A DNA stretch of 64,000 nt, taken from positions 124,001-188,000 of the forward strand of contig JABANP010000020.1 in assembly GCA_013115135.1 (NCBI GenBank). Reading direction: 5' to 3'. The notes under the pieces were generated by a model. It did no database searches. It saw only the letters and a list, made by a program, of their open reading frames with translations, and had not been told where the DNA came from. This stretch comes from Perkinsus olseni (taxonomy: Eukaryota > Perkinsozoa > Perkinsida > Perkinsidae). Each line of letters begins with the position of its first letter. Position 1 is the first letter of the stretch. Position numbers and translations under genes: made by a program. Shown piece after piece: positions 26,001 through 38,469 of this stretch.

Positions 26001-29000
26001 GGGCTGGAAAACGAAAGCATATACGAATAATTAACCACACGATCGTTTACAGCGCAGAGCACTACCAGTTGGCCTCGTCCCTTAGAGAAGACTTCAGACG
26101 AATGCTTGGTCTTGGGCTTCTTCTCTCCTCCTTGTTGTTCATTAACCTTCTCCACAGCATTCATAACCTTCCTACGCCAACGTAGAGAGTTCCTCTGCAG
26201 AGTGTTCCAAAAGTCTTCACCTGAGTCCAGGTACCCTAAGCTTCATCAGCTGGGGCATCGGCGATAGTACATGCATCCATAACACTACTACTGTCAGCTC
26301 CTGGCGATGACGGAGGAGGCTCCTCGGGGTCGAAAAATATGTACTCCTCGCCATCGGGGTCCTGAAGCACCCGGACGGTACTTTGCGTTATAACGGCCGC
26401 AATGCTCTCACGTGTTCCGAGTCGCTGATCTCCTGCAGCAACGACTCCGGTGCGTCTGCGGCGGGCAAGAAGGGCTTCAGCGTGACCTTATCGTGAGCGT
26501 AGTACCTACACTGTTCTGTTACCGACCACAGGAGAAAAGCGAGTTACTTACACAACAGTATCATCCCCTGGATGATGCTCTCGGTCGACCTCAGAGGCTT
26601 TGCCAAGTGTGACGAGGTTGAGTCGGACAAGGAGCGACAACAATTGCCTGTCACATGCACCACCAATTGACGCGTTGGTTGATACTAAACGCCTACTTGA
26701 TCTGAGCGAAGCTCTTGCCCTTCTATTCCGAGCATCACTGAGAGTGAAGGGGTTGGTGAGATGGTCCTTCACGTCCTGGGGCAAATCTCCAACTCTCAAG
26801 TTGGAACGGGAACCCGAGACGAGGTACTCGTCCAAATACGGATGGGGAATGCCGCAGCCGACGATCTGATCACATCAGTATCCGCAAGTGAGAGGCATCG
26901 CTGACTTGCCTGCAGAAAGAGTTGGACATCTAGCGACATTGTAAGCTCCTCCGCGTTGAACCATGCAGCTCTCATGTTCTTGAGAAGAAATTGATGGAGA
27001 TACCTACGGAATGGGACGTTGATAGCAACGATCATTATATCGTCGGGCAGCCACTGATAAGGAGAACACTAAAAAGAAGAGATATCAATACCCTACAACC
27101 CCTCCCTACTTGCAACGGAGCATGATAGCTCCGACATAGCCATAATGGACGCATACATTCTGACTGAAGGTGCCTCCGCAGCGGCTGGCTGTCTTCCCTA
27201 TGGTCGGAGGTCGATACCTGCTCAGCGCTCTTACTACTACGCAGGTCTACATCATCAACAGGCCTACACTGCAGCTGCGTTGAGATCGTTGACCGTCCGT
27301 CTTCTGGGGCCGGGATGGGCGACATCGAGACTACTGGTGGCTATAGGGAATAGTGCTTGGGTTGCCACGGCATCTGTGAGTGCTCCGTGACTAACAGGAC
27401 ACGCGGAGATGATCTTACTATCGGTGGAGAGTTCAGGACTGCTGAGTTCACTGCCAAGCATTGCCGCTGCAGCCGCCGCTGCCGCTGCGCCGTCACCGGC
27501 TTCGGACTGCACAAAATACATGTCAGTGAACTCTCCGAGTCAGCGAGCCCTACCTTAAGCTCAGAGGCCAAAGAGTCCCTCTTTCTCTTCTTGATGGCAC
27601 TGCTGCTAGTGAGCTCACTGTGCTTCAGCTGCAGTGCTGCGGTCACTCGTTGCTGAGCCTCTTCTTCAGTGCACGCACTGCCCCAGTATACCACCGATAC
27701 GTCCTGCGACCGGTACCTAATCTCACCCAAATATAGAAAGAGTTTCCCGTAGCTGCTAGAATATACATTGTCGAGGTCTTCTTCATCATCGGTTCATACT
27801 CCACAACTTTGTCGGCGATCTTAGTGAGAGTCTTCCTGTCGATTTTCGTCCCTCGTCCCTATGGCGGACCAGATTGACACCATTCAAGACCACAGCGTAG
27901 TGCTGCACTCACCTCCTCAGCATCGATTGCTCTCCCAAGATCGACTACCGATAGTACACCATGCTCCTTGACAAGGCGTAATGTTCGGGCAGCACGCACT
28001 CGTCCAAGCGCCGAGAGGCCTGAGAAGGGATCGGGTGTCGAGAGAACGAAAGCCCTGACTATTCCTAAGGTACTGTCGAGAGTACTGTTTTGATACGATG
28101 CATGAGTGATGGACAGTGCATGAATAAGTAGTGACTTAGCGTCTCTGATGATACGGGTCGAGGGTATCCACACTAGACAGTATCACCTTCAAGATTAAGC
28201 ACCGTGGGCATCTCATCCCCATCGCCTATAATAGGCGCGACCTGGTCCTCGAGCATCGCACGGGGCTGCTCGTCCTCTGGCTGAGCGAAGCGGTATCTGC
28301 GCAACTTAGAATACACAAGCAGAGACTACCACGAAACTCCGCCTTACACCCAGAATGACACCTTCCCTCTGGTGTCCTTGTCCTTGCGAATTTCCGGGTA
28401 CTCCTTCAGCGTCCAGTCCAATGCCCGCTCAGTGAACTTCTTATCCACCGGTAGTCGCTTCGAACTAAACAGGAGCAATAACCGTTGCACACAAGAGAGT
28501 TTGTCAACAAGGCATAGCCTTCCCAGACGTCCAGAAGAGAAAAAACTTCTAGATGTGCTCACATTTCAGCGTTTGTGAATCCCTTAGGTCCCGATGCTCG
28601 AACCAGGTCGGCATTTTCGTCCCTCGTCCCTATGGCGGACCAGATTGACACCATTCAAGACCACAGCGTAGTGCTGCACTCACCTCCTCAGCATCGATTG
28701 CTCTCCCAAGATCGACTACCGATAGTACACCATGCTCCTTGACAAGGCGTAATGTTCGGGCAGCACGCACTCGTCCAAGCGCGGAGAGGCCTGAGAAGGG
28801 ATCGGGTGTCGAGAGAACGAAAGCCCTGACTATTCCTAAGTAACTGTGGAGAGTACTGTTTTGATACGATGCATAAGTGATGGACAGTGCATGAATAAGT
28901 AGTGACTTAGCGTCTCTGATGATACGGGTCGAGGGTATCCACACTAGACAGTATCACCTTCAAGATTAAGCACCGTGGGCATCTCATCCCCATCGCCTAT

Positions 29001-31073
29001 AATAGGCGCGACCTGGTCCTCGAGCATCGCACGGGGCTGCTCGTCCTCTGGCTGAGCGAAGCGGTATCTGCGCAACTTACAATACACAAGCGAAGACTTC
29101 TACGAAATTCCGCCTTACACCCAGAATGACACCTTCCCTCTGGTGTCCTTATCCTTGCGAATTTCCGGGTACTCCTTCAGCGTCCAGTCCAATGCCCGTT
29201 CAGTGAACTTCTTATCCACCGGTAGTCGCTTCGAACTAAACAGGAGCAAAAACCGTTGCATACAAGAGAGCTTGTCAACAAGGCATAGTCTTCCCAGACG
29301 TCCAGAAGAGACAAAACTTCTAGAGGTGCTCACATTTCAGCGTTTGTAAATCCCTTAGGTCCCGATGCTCGAACCAGGTCGGCGATGATGTCTGGGGAGA
29401 CATGGCCACGGAAGAAGGTGCCAACACCAACCTGAGAGGGGCGGTCGTGGCTCATCAGCGTCTGACTCGAGACGACTACCCAGTTGTTCTTCTTAGGCGA
29501 CTTGGCTCCCTCGCTGCTGGCATATTCCTCTTCGCCCTCCGATCTTGGTGTTTTGGGCGACTCTAGTCCTCGGATAGACGTCGGAGCACTCTCTGAAGAA
29601 GCTATGCTCCGCTCGAGAAAGAGAATTCAGTATTACCTCTCCGAGGGGTGGACGAGAGCCCGTCGTCTTCTTCCTGAGCGCCCATATCAGCAAACTGCGG
29701 TGTTAGTGATATGTCGTTGGTGTCAACATGAGTGCCGTAGATGCACATCGCTTTGCGGTATCTATAATCGCTTGGCATGGGCTGTGGGCGAGGGTGGGTA
29801 CACGTACACTTTGAGCTCCGCACTCCACACCTTCACGACCTCTATTTTCTTCTCCCTCTCAAGTTTGTCACGGCAGCGTCGGAACTGAGTCTGGCCCCGC
29901 TTAAGATTGCCTTTGAACCTGAAAGCACGGAACCGTCACAACTCCAGTACTGCCAACTAGCGTACGCCCAATGATTAGAGTGAGCTGTGTTTGTGTGAGC
30001 TTACATGCTGTGGACAACATTACGGACATCGACCTCCAACAGCAGTTGGTGTGGCGAGTCTCGCAGCAGCTGCACGACACGATCGCTGATCGGCTCTATG
30101 TGTTCGGAGAGTATAGAGGAGGCCAGCAGAGGGTCCATCCGCTGGAGGTCATAAAATTGATCTGAGCAGAAACAGCAGCAACATGAGCTGCGAGTAGGAG
30201 TTGGTGAAGGTGACTTACGGAGAAAGAGAACACAGCTGATCGGCGATACTGAACCCTTATGCTGGCGCCTTATGACTTTCGGTATCATAAGGTTGAACCG
30301 GACGATAATCTTTTCTTGGATCTGCGGTATAAAGCTATTCTGATGAAGACTCCTGTCACGAACGACTTACAAGTTTCGAGGTAAGATGGTGCAATTGTTT
30401 ATGGTCGATATTAAGTAAAGGGCAAAGCTGATACCCCCACAGGCCCTGGTATCTCGCGTTAGAGACGAGGTAGATGATACTCTTATGAACCACATGTTCA
30501 CAGATGTCAGGATGGAGGGCTATACCCAACAGGTTGTTACGGTAACTGAGGACGGGCGGGAATGGACCAGGCTCGCGCATTCAATACGAAGAGCTCACTC
30601 TTCCAAGACATCGATGACGGGGTCTTCTTCCTCGCCGGTACCCTCAGCAATGAAACCTGACCATCGAAGGTGTTCCATGGAGTCAAATAGATGATGGAAG
30701 CTCACATGGGAGTTGAAGCTCTTCCGGGTGAACAAGATTGTGCTTCAACGCCTCCAACAGCTGAGGGCAATCCGCTCCTTCCGCCTTCCTGTTGTTCAAG
30801 TTCACCACGATGTCGCTGAATCTACCAACCAGAGGCTCATACGACACGTCTAGCAGTGATGATCGTACTTCGACCCAGGGGGCCCAGAGTAGGCTATTTC
30901 TTCTAGTGCATACCGGATAAGTTGGTGTAGCATTGACCAATACTAATAGCCATCACACGGCAATGCTGTAAGGGAAACCTCAATCCCCCAGCGGCGTCAA
31001 TACTAACTCCCTCCAACAGCCTCTCCCCGACTCCACCCAGGCACACCACAAGAGTGATAGGTGATGGAAGCAT
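23001..31073 (-). CDS. GTF3C1: TFIIIC largest-subunit-like protein (GTF3C1/tau138, B-box binding)
   Basis: About 20 exons reading right to left. Key blocks: a winged-helix-like segment IYLVSNARYQGLWGYQL / HKQLHHLTSKL (~30370-30470), comparable to the GTF3C1 region after its SRWQG motif; FKGNLKRGQTQFRRCRDKLE (~29830-29900); SGPKGFTNAE (~29350), matching the family's KGxxxxEI winged helix; then AKSLLIHALS and GLSALGRVRAARTLRLVKEHG (~28700-28900). Further on come DFWNTLQRNSLRWRRKV, a C2H2 finger (25617-25682), an acidic linker (EEEEHQSDAEDDELMEDHDD) and a C-terminal helical domain ending at 23001. TFIIIC binds the B box of tRNA genes and brings in TFIIIB and Pol III. Assignment rests on the order of winged-helix blocks and was not confirmed by search. 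The N-terminal exon (start 31073 or 30940) is unsure. A 771-bp internal tandem duplication breaks the frame between copies. Confidence 0.66.
27842..28612. repeat. 771-bp direct tandem repeat, left copy (inside TFIIIC-like gene)
   Basis: Matches 28613-29383 at a constant 771-bp offset with roughly 20 substitutions by eye and no indels (about 97% identity). It holds the end of one exon, three further exon segments and the introns between them. On the coding (minus) strand this is the downstream copy, and it reads in frame into the next exon (GRGTKIDRKTLTKIAD). Confidence 0.96.
28613..29383. repeat. 771-bp direct tandem repeat, right copy (inside TFIIIC-like gene)
   Basis: Upstream copy in coding direction. 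It reads in frame from the exon before it (TFFRGHVSPDIIADLV), but at its junction with the left copy the frame is wrong and reaches a stop within about 25 codons. Many mismatches to the left copy fall in introns or silent positions. Confidence 0.96.
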
Positions 31074-31110
31074 ACGAATTGGGAAACCGATGGTATTCGG
31101 GTGGTATGAA

Positions 31111-34100
31111 TTATGCATAATCACTATCACTGTCATCATCGTTGTAGTCCTCATCGCTCTCATCATCACTGTCGAGCCGTACCTGGAGAAGCGCCGCTAC
31201 AACTCAGTCTAAGACCGTAGTAGGACACCTACCACTTTGCGCCGTTTCCGTCCGCCAGCCGGTGCCTTCCTGGTTGGCTTGGCAGGAGATCCCGCCGAAA
31301 CCTTCCGCTTCAAAGTCCTCTTCTTCTTCGGTCGGTCGTCGGAAATATCACCTACATGACGGAGATTCGCCAGGCCAACTGACGGAGCTAAGAACCCCAC
31401 TGAAGTCGCTGAGAGGACTGTCCGCCTCTGGGGCTGATTCCGAGTCAGAACCTGCACTATGGCTCGACGAATCACTGGAGGCTATCAGCTTCTTGCTGGC
31501 AGCACGGGCCGCCGCAGCACGTGCAGGCCTAGGAGGGATGCTGAGGGAGGCTGGAATGTCAGGAGCGTACCTGCGGCTTCTCGGGGCGGGTGAATCCGGG
31601 GCCTCATCACTGCTTATTTCCTCGGCTGAGCTTGCAGGGGTAACTTCACTACTAGAGCTAGCCTTAGCACTCTTCTTCGCTTTCGCTGGACTCTTCCTTC
31701 TCGCTTTGGCCTTAGCCTTAGCCTTGCTTTTAGGAGTGGGAGGCTTCGACAAAGGCACAGACTGCCAAAAACTCAGCTATAACGTAGCTCCACCTCTACG
31801 GTCCTGCCTCCTCAGATTCCACGTCAGAGCTGGCCTTGTTCTTCCTCGATGCAATGAGGCTGTCAAGCCAGTTCTCCTCTGTGACCTTCGCTTCCGCCTT
31901 AGGCTTGAGGAAGGAGCTGATGGTCAGCTGCTTGCTGCCTGCAAACACACTGTGTGCTACACTCAATATTCTTACATATAAGTTGGGCTGGAAGTTACGG
32001 AGCACAGCCCAATACCACCCTCACTGGTCTCTAGATGGCCGCATCTAGTGCCCTTCAGGACTCACCCGAAGATGCCGATGACTTCACCACTTGTGATGAT
32101 GATGTGCTCTTCCCTTCATTCTTCATCCGTAGGCGCTCCAGGATACTTGATGAACGCTGATGAGCTGAAGGCGATATATGCTGGGAAGACAACACAACAG
32201 GGCCTCCTACCCATCTCTATCTTCTTGGTCGTAGAAGAGTCATCGGCTGAGGATGCTGATGGGCTTGCTGAGGGTGAGGGGTTAACCGATGATGCACCTA
32301 TTTGATAGTGACTCCGGTCGTATGCGTGCCAGTTTAGACACCAATGCCTTCGCCGCTTCAGTGTCGACGCGCTAGCCACTTAACGACGAACTCTGTGCTG
32401 CCTGCTTCAGTTACACGCCCGAATGCTGCGAGTCGTCCGGACCAAAAGCCAAGAAGCCTCTCACCTTCTCGAGACGACGCCTTCGACTTCGCCTTGTCGC
32501 CTTCCTCCTTCTTCACCTTCCTCCAAGCATCGGCCTCCATTGGCTTCACCTCCAGGGTAGCCCTATCAACTTCACACAGGTCTCCGTCCGCTTGGTATCT
32601 GTCGCGACACGCTAGGCTCCCAGTCACCGAAGAAAACACGAACCTCTGCAGCAAGGACTCTATCAAGTCCTCTGGCTTCCCTGGCACCTTCTTGCCGCCC
32701 TTTTTCTTCGATGGCTTCACGTCACTAGCGTCGCTCATAATCTCATCCTCATCATCACTGCCATAGTCGTTCTCGCTGCCTGAGGGGACTTTTTTCACTT
32801 TTGCTGCGGCGGCAGCAGGAGCTCACTTGATGGACTAGCTGCCTTCTTGCTCTTGGATGCTAGCTTCCCCATCTTGGGCTTGTTCTTCCTGTACCGTGCC
32901 TCAGCCTTGATCTCCTTCGCTCGCCGGTCATCATCTTCATCCAAGGCCGCTAGCAGCTGTACCAAGTCCCTGTCCCACATCTCCTCAATAGTGCGACCAC
33001 GAAGAACCTATTTGCTAGTCCCGAGCAGGCAGCACTTCCAGCCGGCCACCTTAAGTTCCGCCTCCTTGTCTCGGAGCAACCTCTCCATCGCTTCTACTCT
33101 CTCAAGAGTCAGACTCCACATCGACATTGCGAGTAGATAGTCATAGCCGGAGCGTTTCTGTTGCTTCTCAGCCTGGTACGGGGAGCTAGCCACTCAAAGG
33201 CACATTAATATCGACCCACTTTGGCCTCGTCATCCGCTTCCTCGTCACTGGACTCTCCCTCTGACTTCACTTCATCACCTTACCATGATCTGGATGGCTC
33301 AGCGCGCTACCACCCGGTCAGCCCACCTGTAGCGCCGGAGGTGGAAGAGGCCATCTTCCCTTTCAGAGAGCCTGTCTTGGCTGCCTTCGTTTGAGCATCG
33401 ATCTCCATCATTGTCATGAACTTCTTGCGCTTGAGCTCCTCCATGAGCTGTACAATCTTCTTCTTCTGGAACACTATCTCGCCATTGACAACCATCGTCA
33501 CGAATCGGCACTTATTCGACAAGATCTGACATCACACAGGGATTTGAAGGCCCTCGTTCCACTCGCCATTGGTACCAGTATCTCCTTGGTGAGCTTGGCG
33601 ATGAGGCTTTCCTTCCGCAAGACGTACATGTCCAATCTCAGGTCGGCAAAGTCCTTTATAATATCAAGGACACTGTCATAGCGTCGTATCTTACCATTAC
33701 GGTCGAAGAGGACCTGAGCACCGTAGATGAGAGAGACTGATGGTCGCGACTAGAACTGACCATGTTGGTCGTAGAGAATGCTGAACGCAGCTTGAAGGCC
33801 TTCTCGAGCCCCAGAGAATCCACCACGCTCTTAGCGGCCTCGTTCTGAAGCGTACATTTGAAGTGAACACTGTGCTCCGTGTGATACCTAACGACGGTAT
33901 GATCAGACTAAGAAGTTGGAAGGAGCTGCTGTCTACTCCTTCAGATCTCCCAGCTTCACTGCAGGTCCCTTCTTCTTCTCCTTATCCTTCTCCCCACTGG
34001 CTGCAGCGGGTGGCGTGCTAGGCTCTGACCCTGCACACAAAGTTCACCTCTTTGAGAGCCCTGGTTGGAGCGACCCACTACCTGCATCACTGCTGGCAGC

Positions 34101-37100
34101 AGCAGCTGCCCTCCTTTTCGCTTTAGCCTTGGCCTTCTTCTCCTGCGTGATAGCCTCTTGGCCAGCTTGCATCATCTCCTGAACGGAACACGTTATCAAC
34201 TGACTTTATTCGAAGCCTCCTCTACCATACCTGCAAGAACTCCTTGTAGTTCTGCGTCCATGTCTTCACCGGTAGCTCAGTAATATCGACCGTCCTGTCG
34301 TCGCTGGCCATCTTCACCTTACCCAAAAAGTCGTATCCTCCCCTTCTCATTTCGCTCCACAGAACCCGTGAAGCCTCTGTACCAGGGATGGATATCGTGC
34401 AGCTCAACACCTTTCAAAGAGTATCACCTTATACCCACGGTATGATGAGGACGCTGGTCCCTTACCTCTTATAAGCGCCCGCAGGAGGTTAATAATTTCC
34501 CTAGGGTCATAGCTAAGCACATTGGTAGACCAGCCGGTCCCGATACCCTCAGCACCGTTGACGAGGACCATAGGTATGATGGGACAATACCACTTGGGCT
34601 CAATATTTTGCCCTTCCTGATCGTCCAACAAGTACCGTCGGTAACGAACTGTCGCTTTGTTACCTCCGTCAAATACTCTAAAACGTCGTCATCGTCTGGG
34701 TGAAATATGGTCCTAGTATACTTGCTCATCCTCGTATAGATGTATCTGAGCGCATCAGAGCCTCCGCGGTTGGGAGGCAAGCGACCGAGCTACCGTCCAC
34801 TGGCGGCATCCTTTCCTCCTTGCAGCCGAGTGCCGAACTGACCCGACGGGAAAAGCAAGTTCAGATTGTTCGACCCTGCACAACGGTGGTATCAGCGACA
34901 GAGCTTCCGGGGGTCTTCACCTATGAAGTCCTGGGCCATGCCAACGATGCAAGACTCTAAACTCTGCTCGCCATGATGATAGGCCGACTGACAGTAAAGC
35001 AAGATCCAGGCAGCCCAAGGTTCAGCCGGGCCTAGCTCACATGCTCGGATACGTATCCCACGAACTGAGCCACCTTTGTGTCCGATTTGAGGTTCCTCTT
35101 GAGTGCACAGAAGAGCACTTTACGCTGAGCAAGCACGCCTCCTTGGCGGTGACCGTGGTGGCATCGATCCTACCTGGGAGGGCTTGAAGCCATCGACCAT
35201 GCTGGGTATGCTTCTCATGACGTCATACTTGGAAAACTGCACAAGCTCCTTATTGATGAAGTCCAAGTACCTTAACAAACCGCCATCGAATGGACGTATC
35301 AGGTCAACGACCTACCGTAGGGAAGTCTTCGAGTGGTCCACACAGTCTCCATCGGCGTACCTGACGCACCCTGCAACCAACAGTCAGCAGTGAAGGCTAG
35401 TACCCGTTGATCCACTCTTTCCTATCATCCGCTCTCTTCTTATTGAACGCCATATCTATCGCCTCCCATCATCGCCATCACGGTAGTCGAAGGAAAGGCT
35501 ATGCCTGAGACGCATCACTGGACAGGAGGGCAGACGCCAGCCCCGAGGAGTTACTTGGTTATCTGCGAGAAGTACTCCTTTGCTTCCTTGCTGGTGCTTG
35601 TACCGAGACCTTTGTAGTATTTTATCTTCCACCCTGCCAGTACACAGTGACGTGGCCTTGGACGGGTGCAGGGCCACCTTTGCCATCATTGTTGTTCCTC
35701 TTCCATTCTTCGTACTCAGTAAGGGTAAAGAAACTGAGCTCCCGTCGGCCCTTGACACACTTGACAATAGGGGTCACAAACTCCTTCATGAAGCCTCTAG
35801 TCTGGAGGAGGCCAGGCCACCAATGATGCCTGAAGGTCACACAGGATGCTTCCCACTCCGCCACAAACAGCCGTGATGTAGCGTGACGCCCTCCCCCGGC
35901 GTCACGGTGAGAGGCGACACGGCGTCCTACACTAGGTTGATGAGCAGACCCTTGATATGTGACCCATCCAGATCTTGATCAGTCATGACCATAATAGAGC
36001 CATAGCGTAGGCCTTTAACGCCGTCGTAACTGAAGCATCGCAGTGGGTCCATCCGTGAAGACAGTCTCCTCGAACCTACGCCTTTCTGGGCTCGAGTCCG
36101 ATGATCTTGAGAATAGCCTGTATCTCCTTATTATCAACGGTTTGCTTATAAGATGCCTCCCTCACGTTCAACACTTTACCTCGTAGAGGGAACACACCGT
36201 ACCTGGAGCCAGGATTATAGTAGCAGATCCCACGACCGCTGGCCTACTTGTCTCGACCGATGACTCCGAGTCCAGCCACTGCTAAGGCCTTGGCCGAATC
36301 TCCCTCTGTGAGAATGAGAGTACACCGATCCGAGTGTCGACCACCTGAGCCACCGGAGAATCCCGGGTTGTGTGCGTGAAATGAGGCTCACCTGCATCAT
36401 TGGCGTCTTCCAATTTTGGTATGCCCAGAATTCTCGTGTGACCGCCAGTTCCACCCTGAGAAGGCCACCATCGATAGTGCGTCGTAGCAGGAGGCTCTTC
36501 CCTTACCTTCATTTTGCTCTGGAGTGTCGCAGTCTGCTTGAATTTGGCCCAGTTCACGACCTGGGAGCCGAGCTCTACACCAGTCAAGCCACCGCCACTC
36601 ACTTGATCAACTATCCCCGAGTTCAGGACCTTCTTCATAGTGCCCTCACTCAAGGCACACTTCGATCCAAACTTAGCGATCTACGACCAACATCAGGATC
36701 AACCTCCGAGCAATCCTTCCCAGTTACCTTCAACGTGAGCGTCTCCTTGGTCTGCGAATCAAAGGTCGGATTCTCGATAAGTGCATTAACAAACAGCCAC
36801 ATATGATTCTTCACTTGGAAAGGCTTCAGCTCCATCCCACCTATGAGTACGTCACAACATCGGGAACTGAGCCATCGGGAGCTCCACCCACCCTTATTCT
36901 TAGTCTGAGCCTTCTTCAATACAGCGTTCACAATTTGTTCAGCAACATGGTTAACATGAGTCCCACCCTTAACAGTATTGATCGAATTGGCAAAGGACAC
37001 TTGCTGGAACTGCCCTCCCCCACCAGCAGGATCGCTCAGAGTGACCAGGACCTCCCAACGGTCCGACACCTGTACAACGTCAGGGCGTGGGCGATGGTCT

Positions 37101-38324
37101 CTAGCACTACCTTCTCGTAGATCTTGGGTGCATCCACCCACTCTCCGGTGAAGTAGAGCTCAGCGTAGTCCTTGAAACTAGAGATCGGCACTCGCTTGCC
37201 TGAAAGCCAACAATGTCGTCTCAGCTCCGGAACGCCTGCCCCTACCGTTGAGATAAACCTTGCATTTCTTCGACGCTGAAGTACCGGCAACATCGATCAC
37301 ACGTTTTGACATCAGTGACACCTGCCACACCGATCACGGACTATTAGAGCTGCGGTTAATATGCTCACTATATCGGCATCCAGATGGGTCATACCGAACC
37401 TGACAAGGTAGTGTCCCAACGACGAGAACAGGGGTCCTGGCCGTACTTCTCGAGATCTGGCCAGAACTGCACGCAGGTGAAATCCTCCTTGTCATGGTCA
37501 GTAATGACCGGATCTTTCTTCTTCTGCATGGACTTCTCGAACTGCTGTTTGTAGAGCTTCTTGCGGACATGATCAGCCGTAGTGATGACGAATTTCTTGG
37601 AGAAGATGTTGGTGAGCTTGGCACCGTATCCATTGCGGCCACCGGTGACCTGCATCAGCGCAAGGTGGTCACAAGAATAGGAAAACTTCCCACCTTCTTC
37701 TCATTATCGTCATAGTTGTCGCTGGTCAATAAATGACCGAATACTAACTCCGGTACGTACACATGGTGTTCCTTGTGAACCTGTTGGAAAAAGCCTACGC
37801 CCGGGGATCGAACTCGGGTGAGGTGACCTGTATGGGCAGGCCCTTGCCATTATTATATACCTTGATAAAGCCATTCTCAGCGTCGATATCCACCTGAGTA
37901 TGGTGGTGATGGTAGTAGTGTACACACCGTGCAAGTCCAGCAGGCTCCCGCTCACTTTAATAGTATTCATATGCTTGGGATCTCGCTGGAGGTTGTCAGC
38001 TGCATTGACCAGGATCTCGTCGAAGATCTTTGTAGAGTCCAGGACAGAACTGAGAGCAGATACTCATCTAGGGCCTGTCTCCTATCGACTACCGTGATCT
38101 GCTTCTGAACTATGTGGCCGGTCTCAGCGTCCCACACCCACATTCGTTCTGTCTGATGCTCCAGACTGCCCACATAGGTATCGGGCCTGTTACAGCAGCA
38201 GTGCCGAAACCCGGGCAGGGCATCCCTCCTACCTGGCAAGAATGTGCTCGATCTGGGTCATCTTCTTATATATTTGCTCCACTGATTTGCCCCCATGACG
38301 GGGAGCCGACGGAGGACTGGCCAT
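31111..38324 (-). CDS. TOP2: DNA topoisomerase II (eukaryotic type IIA)
   Basis: About 25 exons. The start at 38322-38324 gives a short N-tail, then [30 protein letters not shown], the ATPase motifs VYNNGKG and [41 protein letters not shown] across two introns, [17 protein letters not shown], and the TOPRIM block [23 protein letters not shown] with [15 protein letters not shown]. In the cleavage domain [19 protein letters not shown] and [15 protein letters not shown] (~34700-34745) carry the catalytic Arg-Tyr, then [20 protein letters not shown]. The C-terminus is Lys/Ser/Pro rich with basic clusters (KKKRTLKRK) and ends acidic ([20 protein letters not shown]), as in other TOP2 tails. The conserved PGLYK-IFDEI block at 38017-38045 has one extra base (see findings). 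The enzyme decatenates and relaxes DNA in the nucleus. Confidence 0.95.
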
Positions 38325-38469
38325 TCCACGGAAGGGAAGGGCAAACCTACTGACCCGATGATCACAGCTCACAGATCCCCCAATGGGCTTCTCAGCAGCG
38401 CAACGCAACAGAGAAGGCCACCAGAGCGTGCTATGAAATCCAATTACGATTCAGACACATCACGTGAAT

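Noticed and set aside
24421..26030. Plus-strand open frames (for example 25368-26030, 220 codons)
   Set aside because: They mirror real minus-strand exons of the TFIIIC-like gene with clear splice junctions.
31262..31981. 239-codon plus-strand open frame rich in Leu/Ala
   Set aside because: It is the antisense of the Lys/Ser/Ala-rich TOP2 tail.
37800..37830. B-box/T-arm-like GTTCGATCCCC on the minus strand, suggesting a tRNA
   Set aside because: It lies in a TOP2 intron; the T-arm stem does not pair and no anticodon or acceptor arm is visible.
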